Shown piece by piece: positions 5,346 through 8,204 of a stretch of DNA of 8,204 nt (the first letter of the stretch is position 1; every line of letters starts with the position of its first letter). The position numbers were made by a program, and so were the translations under genes. The stretch comes from Lachnospiraceae bacterium (GTDB lineage Bacteria; Bacillota; Clostridia; Lachnospirales; Lachnospiraceae). Location of the stretch: assembly GCA_900769115.1 (NCBI GenBank), contig CAAGFJ010000025.1, positions 1-8,204 on the forward strand, in the 5' to 3' direction. A model generated the notes under the pieces. That model had not been told where the DNA came from. It was given only the letters and a program-made list of their open reading frames with translations, and did no database searches.

Positions 5346-6797
5346 ATGAGTAAAATTATTGGAAAAGGCATTACTTTTGACGACGTTTTATTGGTTCCAG
5401 CATATTCAGAAGTAATTCCAAATGACGTTGATTTGAGAACACAGCTTACAAAGAAGATTCAGTTACAGATTCCTCTTATGAGTTCTGGTATGGATACTGT
5501 TACGGAACACAGAATGGCAATTGCAATGGCTAGACAGGGTGGTATTGGAGTTATCCATAAGAACATGTCGATTGAAGCGCAGGCGGAGGAAGTAGATAAG
5601 GTTAAGCGTTCTGAGAATGGTGTCATTACTGATCCATTTTCTCTTTCGCCGGATCATACATTAGATGACGCAGATAAGTTAATGGCGAAGTTCCGTATTT
5701 CCGGTGTGCCAATTTGTGAGAATGGTAAGTTAGTTGGCATTATAACAAACCGTGATCTTAAGTTTGAGACAGACTATACTAAGAAGATCCGGGAGTCTAT
5801 GACATCTGAGGGATTGGTTACAGCAAGAGAGGGAATTACCTTAGAGGAAGCAAAGAAGATTTTAGGAGCAGCTCGTAAAGAGAAACTTCCAATCGTAGAT
5901 GAGAATTATAATCTTAAAGGTTTGATTACAATTAAGGATATTGAAAAGACAATTAAGTATCCACATTCTGCAAAGGATTCTCAGGGAAGACTTCTTTGTG
6001 CAGCAGCCGTTGGTGTAACACCAGATATTACAGATCGTGTAGATGAGTTAGTGAAGTCTAAGGTAGATGCGATTGTAATTGATACAGCACATGGTCATTC
6101 TGCTAATGTACTTAAGACATTTAAGTTGATCCGTGACAAGTATCCGGATCTTCAGGTTATTGCCGGTAACGTAGCAACCAGAAGCGGTACAGAAGCTATG
6201 ATTAAGATGGGGGTAGATGCCGTTAAGATTGGTATCGGACCAGGATCTATCTGTACAACACGTGTTGTTGCAGGTATTGGTGTTCCGCAGGTTACAGCAA
6301 TCATGGATGCTTATGATGTAGCTAAGGAGTATGGTATTCCGGTTATTGCAGATGGTGGTATTAAGTATTCAGGAGATATCACGAAGGCATTGGCAGCAGG
6401 TGCGAATGTTTGTATGATGGGTAGTCTGTTTGCAGGAACGGATGAGTCACCAGGACAGTTTGAATTATATCAGGGACGTAAGTATAAAGTGTATCGTGGT
6501 ATGGGTTCTATTGCAGCTATGGAGAATGGAAGTAAGGATCGTTATTTCCAGGCGAATGCTAAGAAGTTAGTTCCAGAAGGTGTAGAAGGCCGTGTTGCAT
6601 ATAAGGGAACAGTAGAAGATACTGTATTCCAGTTGCTTGGTGGACTTCGTTCCGGTATGGGTTATTGTGGAGCCAAGACAATTGGGGACTTACATGAGAA
6701 GGCTGAGTTTGTTCAGATCTCTGCAGCTTCTTTGAAGGAAAGTCATCCACATGATATTCAGATTACCAAAGAGGCACCTAACTATTCCGTAGAGTAA
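5346..6797 (+). CDS. guaB: IMP dehydrogenase
   Basis: Oxidises IMP to XMP with NAD+, the committed step of guanine nucleotide synthesis. The 483-residue protein is a TIM barrel with two CBS domains inserted at about residues 95-205. Catalytic Cys303 lies in GPGSICTT, the phosphate loops are DGG (336-338) and MGS (358-360), and Arg399-Tyr400 (DRYF) is the flap base pair that activates water. Lys294 and Glu411 occupy the positions of human Arg322 and Gln441, the bacterial pattern linked to mycophenolic acid insensitivity. Ala248 and Tyr440 match the Ala/Tyr pair that defines IMPDHs sensitive to Cryptosporidium-type inhibitors. ATG 5346 is chosen: it matches the family N-terminus and has AAAGGG about 11 nt upstream; the in-frame ATG at 5265 lies inside cheX. 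Codon choice (CGT, GGT, GTT) suggests high expression. Confidence 0.96.
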   Translation: MSKIIGKGITFDDVLLVPAYSEVIPNDVDLRTQLTKKIQLQIPLMSSGMDTVTEHRMAIAMARQGGIGVIHKNMSIEAQAEEVDKVKRSENGVITDPFSLSPDHTLDDADKLMAKFRISGVPICENGKLVGIITNRDLKFETDYTKKIRESMTSEGLVTAREGITLEEAKKILGAARKEKLPIVDENYNLKGLITIKDIEKTIKYPHSAKDSQGRLLCAAAVGVTPDITDRVDELVKSKVDAIVIDTAHGHSANVLKTFKLIRDKYPDLQVIAGNVATRSGTEAMIKMGVDAVKIGIGPGSICTTRVVAGIGVPQVTAIMDAYDVAKEYGIPVIADGGIKYSGDITKALAAGANVCMMGSLFAGTDESPGQFELYQGRKYKVYRGMGSIAAMENGSKDRYFQANAKKLVPEGVEGRVAYKGTVEDTVFQLLGGLRSGMGYCGAKTIGDLHEKAEFVQISAASLKESHPHDIQITKEAPNYSVE

Positions 6798-6854
6798 GGA
6801 ATGACCAACTGCAGGGTAGGAATGTCATAAGCGTTTAGACCATAAGATTATGAG

Positions 6855-6902
6855 AAAGAGGGGTTATTGTGTAGATAGTTTATTTACAGATACCCCTTTT
6901 TT
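6855..6902 (+). terminator. Intrinsic terminator after guaB
   Basis: AGGGGT (6859-6864) pairs with ACCCCT (6892-6897), extended by A-rich sequence before it and the T-run after it (6897-6902), and inside by AT/AT past a one-base bulge. The loop is long, about 20 nt, and can pair weakly. The stem followed directly by six T residues is a standard rho-independent terminator for the cheX-guaB transcript. Confidence 0.75.
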
Positions 6903-6983
6903 AATGCAATAAGGTTTGGAATAAAGATGCTTTGCATGAAATGGACAAACAGATAATAGTCAGACAATAGGATGGCAAACGAT

Positions 6984-7002
6984 CTGCTATTATGTATAGC
7001 AG
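6984..7002 (+). promoter_or_regulatory. Palindrome overlapping an extended -10 promoter upstream of the hemerythrin gene
   Basis: CTGCTAT (6984-6990) and ATAGCAG (6996-7002) are perfect inverted repeats around a 5-nt centre. Inside lies TGCTATTAT (6985-6993), an extended -10 whose hexamer TATTAT matches five of six bases. The start would fall near 7000 at the right arm, about 33 nt before the ATG. The overlap of dyad and -10 is what a repressor operator looks like; an mRNA 5' hairpin is the alternative. Confidence 0.45.
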
Positions 7003-7032
7003 GTAAAGTTGGAATGAAAGAAGGACTAATTG

Positions 7033-7431
7033 ATGTATGAAATGAAACCAGAATATTATATTGGCATAGATATGATAGATGAGGAGCACAAACAGTTATT
7101 TCAATATGCGGATGAAGCATATGAATTGCTCCATGATGAGTATACTCCGGATAAATATGATAGAATCGATATAATATTGGAGGAACTTCGTGATTATACA
7201 GTAAAGCATTTTGCGGATGAAGAACAGTATATGGAATCTATCAATTATAAGAAATTATTTACACAAAAAGTGCAGCATCAGGAATTTATACATAAACTGG
7301 ATGAATTTATGGAACAGCACAATGAAGAGGTAGAAGATCAGGACAATCAGATTATGGGTATTTTAAAATATCTTACAGAATGGTTGACAAATCACATTTT
7401 GCACGTTGATGGTCAAATTCCTAAGGAATGA
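7033..7431 (+). CDS. Bacteriohemerythrin
   Basis: A 132-residue single-domain hemerythrin, a four-helix bundle that binds O2 at a non-haem diiron site; roles proposed in bacteria are O2 sensing, storage or detoxification. Ligands recognisable by motif are His19 (IDEEHKQLF), His59 and Glu63 (HFADE), His82 (QHQEF), and His121 with Asp126 (HILHVD). The remaining canonical ligand, the first His of HxxxH, aligns with Gln78, so the site may have six of seven usual ligands. ATG 7033 is chosen, with AAGGA (7021-7025) 7 nt upstream, over an in-frame TTG at 7030. It has its own candidate promoter and palindrome (6984-7002) and precedes the HAD gene by 37 nt. In an anaerobe, and near cheX, an aerotaxis or O2-protection role is plausible but inferred. 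Confidence 0.9.
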   Translation: MYEMKPEYYIGIDMIDEEHKQLFQYADEAYELLHDEYTPDKYDRIDIILEELRDYTVKHFADEEQYMESINYKKLFTQKVQHQEFIHKLDEFMEQHNEEVEDQDNQIMGILKYLTEWLTNHILHVDGQIPKE

Positions 7432-7468
7432 TCTGTTAAGGAAGAAACCAGTCAGGAGAAATTGGTAT

Positions 7469-8143
7469 ATGAAACAATGGCAACATATTATATTTGATGT
7501 GGATGGAGTGTTGATTGACACTATGCCGATTTGGGAACATTCTGCAAGTCTGTATCTAAAGCAGGTTTGGAATATTGATGCCGAACCTGCTTTAGATGGA
7601 GATTGTGCTACATTAAGTCTATTAGAAGCGGCAGCTTATATTAAGCAAATGTATCCACAAATTGATGCCGAAGATTGTGCATTGGCAGATGGTGTGGCCG
7701 CATTTATTAGGAAACGTTACTGGCAGGCGGAAGGCAGAACGGGAATGCAGGAGACGATACATGCATTGAAAGAGCAAGGTTATCACCTGTATCTGGCTAC
7801 AGCATCAGAAACAGAAAATGTCAGAGGAGCCTTATCTAAGCTTGGTGTATGGGATTGCTTTGATGAGATTTATACCTGTACGGATATTGGATATAGCAAA
7901 AGTTATACGGAATATTATGAGAAAGTGGCACAATGCATTGGAGTGCCGTGTACAGATCTTATTATGGTGGAAGATTCTCTTCACTCTATGGTTACCGCTA
8001 AGAAAGCAGGTCTTACCGTAGCAGCAGTTTACGAACCATATTCTGCTGCGGATACGCAGGCAATCCGCAACATCAGTGATGTGTATGTTGAGACATTGCC
8101 ACAGTTCCTTTCCTGGATCACAGATTACCCTTGCACAGCGTAA
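7469..8143 (+). CDS. HAD-superfamily hydrolase (beta-phosphoglucomutase / phosphoglycolate phosphatase-like)
   Basis: A 224-residue haloacid dehalogenase-type phosphatase. Motif I is FDVDGVLIDT with nucleophile Asp10 and acid/base Asp12; motif II is Thr111 in LATAS; motif III is Lys144 in YSKSYTEYY; motif IV is Glu168-Asp169 in MVEDS, followed by AKKAG. The segment between motifs I and II (about 15-95) is a helical C1 cap, placing it in subfamily IA with PGM-like and Gph-like enzymes. The substrate cannot be told from sequence. ATG 7469 is chosen because it starts 9 residues before motif I and has AGGAG (7454-7458) upstream; an earlier in-frame ATG at 7406 lies within the hemerythrin gene. 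Probably co-transcribed with hemerythrin. Its last four codons and stop coincide with dispersed repeat copy B. Confidence 0.88.
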   Translation: MKQWQHIIFDVDGVLIDTMPIWEHSASLYLKQVWNIDAEPALDGDCATLSLLEAAAYIKQMYPQIDAEDCALADGVAAFIRKRYWQAEGRTGMQETIHALKEQGYHLYLATASETENVRGALSKLGVWDCFDEIYTCTDIGYSKSYTEYYEKVAQCIGVPCTDLIMVEDSLHSMVTAKKAGLTVAAVYEPYSAADTQAIRNISDVYVETLPQFLSWITDYPCTA

Positions 8144-8158
8144 GTGATGGACGGACGC
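8128..8158 (+). repeat. Dispersed hairpin-bearing repeat, copy B
   Basis: CCCTTGCACAGCG (8128-8140), then TAAGTGAT, then ACGGACGC (8151-8158) repeat copy A (1641-1684) in opposite orientation. Over the first block, 8128-8148 matches copy A with one substitution and one single-base gap in about 22 positions. The substitution turns a G-C pair of the CTTGC/GCAAG stem into G-U (8130-8144), so the hairpin is kept. The HAD stop codon lies within the hairpin. The remaining bases to 8204 are GC-richer, contain an ACCC/GGGT hairpin (8178-8191) and no recognisable gene. Confidence 0.5.
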
Positions 8159-8204
8159 GCATGTCAGGAGTGTATGAACCCGGCTTTGGGTGGTGTCATG
8201 TTGC

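Noticed and set aside
7406..7468. An upstream in-frame ATG for the HAD gene at 7406, overlapping the hemerythrin gene.
   Set aside because: It adds a 21-residue basic extension before a protein that is complete from ATG 7469, which has its own AGGAG.
1..8204. CRISPR arrays, tRNA, rRNA, prophage or recombinase genes.
   Set aside because: No regularly spaced repeats, cloverleaf or rRNA-like sequence, and no integrase, capsid or TnpB motifs were seen on either strand.

Overview
The window looks like chromosomal DNA of a low-GC, motile Gram-positive anaerobe of the Clostridia, most likely Lachnospiraceae. I infer this from family knowledge: a PDDEXK_2/Rpn-type 'transposase' with a coiled-coil tail, an EpsC-type serine acetyltransferase, a stand-alone CheX, a clostridial bacteriohemerythrin, GGAGG-type ribosome binding sites and sigma-A-like promoters. 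No database search was possible.

Layout. Position 1-3 is the start codon of a leftward gene that leaves the window, preceded by a strong RBS and by a 20-bp tandem repeat over its likely promoter. Divergent from it, 248-1420 encodes an Rpn-like PD-(D/E)XK nuclease. Its leader carries several inverted repeats and its 3' third contains a second, in-frame translation start (1157) with its own near-ideal Shine-Dalgarno and an extended -10 promoter. A structured non-coding gap (1421-1686) follows. A leftward two-gene operon then occupies 4554-1687: serine O-acetyltransferase (first step of cysteine synthesis) and a YdiF-like ABC-F ATPase, 18 nt apart. From a divergent promoter region (4567-4834), two good sigma-A promoters drive cheX (CheY-P phosphatase) and guaB (IMP dehydrogenase), ended by an intrinsic terminator at 6855-6902. 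A last rightward unit starts from an extended -10 promoter buried in a palindrome and encodes a bacteriohemerythrin and a HAD phosphatase.

How it fits together. The centre (1687-8143) is ordinary housekeeping and environmental-response content: cysteine and guanine nucleotide synthesis, translation-associated ABC-F, chemotaxis signal termination, and O2/iron-linked hemerythrin. The accessory signal is at the edges. The Rpn-like gene has the architecture of an intragenic toxin-antitoxin locus (full-length nuclease plus a C-terminal small protein from the same frame). A short hairpin-bearing repeat occurs in opposite orientations at 1641-1684 and 8128-8158, in each case at the 3' end of a gene, bracketing the housekeeping block. 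The internal start in the Rpn-like gene is the observation I would follow first; the dispersed repeat is second.
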